The notes beneath the pieces were generated by a model that saw only the letters and a list, made by a program, of their open reading frames with translations, did not search any database and was not told where the DNA came from. From contig CAAGHX010000142.1 in assembly GCA_900769745.1 (NCBI GenBank), positions 1 to 5,213 on the forward strand: 5,213 bases of DNA, read 5' to 3'. Every line of letters begins with the position of its first letter. Within the stretch, counting starts at the first letter, position 1. This DNA comes from an uncultured Alistipes sp. (GTDB lineage Bacteria; Bacteroidota; Bacteroidia; Bacteroidales; Rikenellaceae). This document shows, piece after piece, positions 4,420 through 5,213 of the stretch. Made by a program: the position numbers and the translations under genes.

Positions 4420-4596
4420 ATGAAAACTTACACAACAGACCAAAAACTCGGACGCTTGACAGCGTACCTTGTAGCAGTGATGAAGCCTTTTGTCTTTGAT
4501 GGCAACGAGGTGGAGTTTACCGCAACAGAGAATTTTATGCACCGTATGGTTGAGGAAGATCCTGCGTTGGCAAAGGTTGATTTCAAAACTCGATAG
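4420..4596 (+). CDS. Small phage protein of unknown function (58 residues)
   Basis: The frame from ATG 4420 to TAG 4594-4596 encodes MKTYTTDQKLGRLTAYLVAV and onwards, ending VDFKTR. An N-terminal helix (about 7-22) is followed by a short strand (PFVFDG, EVEFTA) and an acidic helix (about 37-51). No membrane segment or signal peptide is visible, so it is probably cytoplasmic. I recognise no family. It is second in the early operon, 19 bases after the HTH gene and 4 bases before the next gene, and its codon use resembles theirs. The longer overlapping frame that opens at 4490 belongs to the next gene's frame and is not a better choice. Confidence 0.65.
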   Translation: MKTYTTDQKLGRLTAYLVAVMKPFVFDGNEVEFTATENFMHRMVEEDPALAKVDFKTR

Positions 4597-4600
4597 CCCT

Positions 4601-4888
4601 ATGAGACGATACCAGGCAAAGTGCAACTACAAGAGAGGTGGCGGAGTGCCAACCTATGTGAGTGAGATTAGCATCGAGATAAGCAATTGGTGGGACACAC
4701 CCGTATTTGAGCCCGCTATCGACCACACGCTCGAAAGCATCAAGCAGGATATAGCGAGTATGAAGTTCAGCGGCGGCTTCACGGGCGACCAACTCTATAT
4801 GACGATCGAGAACAGAGAACTGCGTGTGTATAACCGCAACCGCTCGGCAGTGATAGTAACGATAACCTTTGAACCTATAAACGGATAG
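4601..4888 (+). CDS. Phage early protein of unknown function (95 residues)
   Basis: The chosen start is ATG 4601 (MRRYQAKCNYKR). The same frame is open back to an ATG at 4490, but that would overlap the previous gene by more than 100 bases, whereas 4601 leaves a 4-base gap typical of coupled genes. The protein has a basic start with one Cys, a Trp pair (N29-W30-W31-D32), a central helix (about 41-54) and two beta-rich stretches (QLYMTIENRELRVYNRN, AVIVTITFEP). There is no hydrophobic segment. A small alpha/beta fold is likely. I recognise no family. Its place in the early operon suggests a role in early phage functions, with no more precise prediction possible. Confidence 0.7.
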   Translation: MRRYQAKCNYKRGGGVPTYVSEISIEISNWWDTPVFEPAIDHTLESIKQDIASMKFSGGFTGDQLYMTIENRELRVYNRNRSAVIVTITFEPING

Positions 4889-4892
4889 AACT

Positions 4893-5111
4893 ATGGCAAA
4901 GAAGATCAGATTGTGGATAATAGGATTGATCGGTATGGCTGGCTTGGTGCTAATTGGAGGAGAGCCAACAGAATACGAGAACTATTATACAGTACTAATA
5001 ATCAGTACACTTTGTGGATTTGCATTATTTGGAGTCGCAGCTCTTCTATATAAATATTGGGATAAACGAGGACTATTGCCCGAGGTGGACTACGAGGATG
5101 AGAGGATCTGA
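4893..5111 (+). CDS. Small two-helix membrane protein of the phage operon (72 residues)
   Basis: It starts with MAKKIR, then a hydrophobic helix (about 7-22), a short polar loop with acidic residues (GEPTEYENYY), a second helix (about 33-53) and an acidic tail (YKYWDKRG then EVDYEDERI). The basic N-terminus and the charged tail suggest both ends are cytoplasmic, with the loop in the periplasm. Small inner-membrane proteins in early phage operons are sometimes superinfection-exclusion or lysis-related factors, but nothing here shows which. It begins 4 bases after the previous gene, and its 3' end overlaps the next gene by 14 bases, so translational coupling is likely. Confidence 0.7.
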   Translation: MAKKIRLWIIGLIGMAGLVLIGGEPTEYENYYTVLIISTLCGFALFGVAALLYKYWDKRGLLPEVDYEDERI

Positions 5112-5213
5112 AATTCAAAAGGCAGTCGAGACCATCGCTCGGCTCGGTAGGAAGATAAGCGAACTAAACGAACAGATGGGAATAGCAGAAATCACACAAC
5201 ATTTATTCAATAA
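5098..5213 (+). CDS. Truncated phage early gene, unknown function (5' part only)
   Basis: The ATG at 5098 lies inside the last codons of the membrane-protein gene (14-base overlap). The frame runs open to the window edge, giving 38 residues (MRGSEIQKAVETIARLGRKI and onwards). The sequence is mostly helical, with a heptad-like pattern of I/V/L residues (IQKAVETIARLGRKISELNE), consistent with a short coiled coil. The TAA that ends the window is not in this frame. The gene continues outside the window and no family can be named. Confidence 0.5.
   Translation, partial: MRGSEIQKAVETIARLGRKISELNEQMGIAEITQHLFN

Noticed and set aside
4062..4626. Minus-strand open frames opposite the early operon
   Set aside because: They lie antisense to well-packed genes and have Cys/Leu/His-rich shadow-like composition. 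The NRFDLL peptide shared with the repressor comes from the duplicated operator DNA, not from protein homology.

Overview
The window looks like a Bacteroidales chromosome, probably Alistipes or a close relative. It contains the left end of a temperate phage or similar element. Three observations support a Bacteroidetes host: start codons follow A-rich leaders with no Shine-Dalgarno box; a perfect TAnnTTTG -7 promoter element lies upstream of the early genes; and the Omp85-type barrel protein without POTRA repeats is a form common in gut Bacteroidales. The species is inferred, because no marker gene is present.

Left part (1-1700): the 3' end of a membrane protein resembling DUF819, then 12 bases later a complete outer-membrane beta-barrel protein of the BamA/TamA (D15) superfamily. 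A strong rho-independent terminator closes this pair. Positions 1690-2111 hold no convincing intact gene. They contain a tRNA T-loop-like decamer, a striking inverted repeat whose mismatches become G-U pairs only in plus-strand RNA, a minus-strand terminator and an open frame that may be a gene remnant.

Middle (2112-3469): a minus-strand NERD-domain protein with an N-terminal membrane helix. Its only possible start is TTG, and its first codons run into a 14-bp sequence that recurs in the gene-free stretch to the right. That stretch (2895-3469) is crowded with short repeats and two terminators. I read it as the left end of a Mu-like (transposable) prophage that inserted into, and cut off the 5' end of, the NERD gene. 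This reading is inference: the transposase and the other end lie outside the window.

Right part (3470-5213): a CI/LexA-like repressor (HTH plus S24 peptidase, with catalytic Ser and Lys and a Cys-Gly cleavage site) faces left. A tight rightward operon of five small genes faces right: a Cro/Ner-like HTH protein, two unrecognised small proteins, a two-helix membrane protein and a truncated last gene. Two almost identical palindromic operators are visible. One lies between the -33 and -7 elements of the rightward promoter and the other lies inside the repressor gene. Together these form a lysogeny switch: the repressor would shut off the early operon and probably control itself, and RecA-stimulated self-cleavage would release both.
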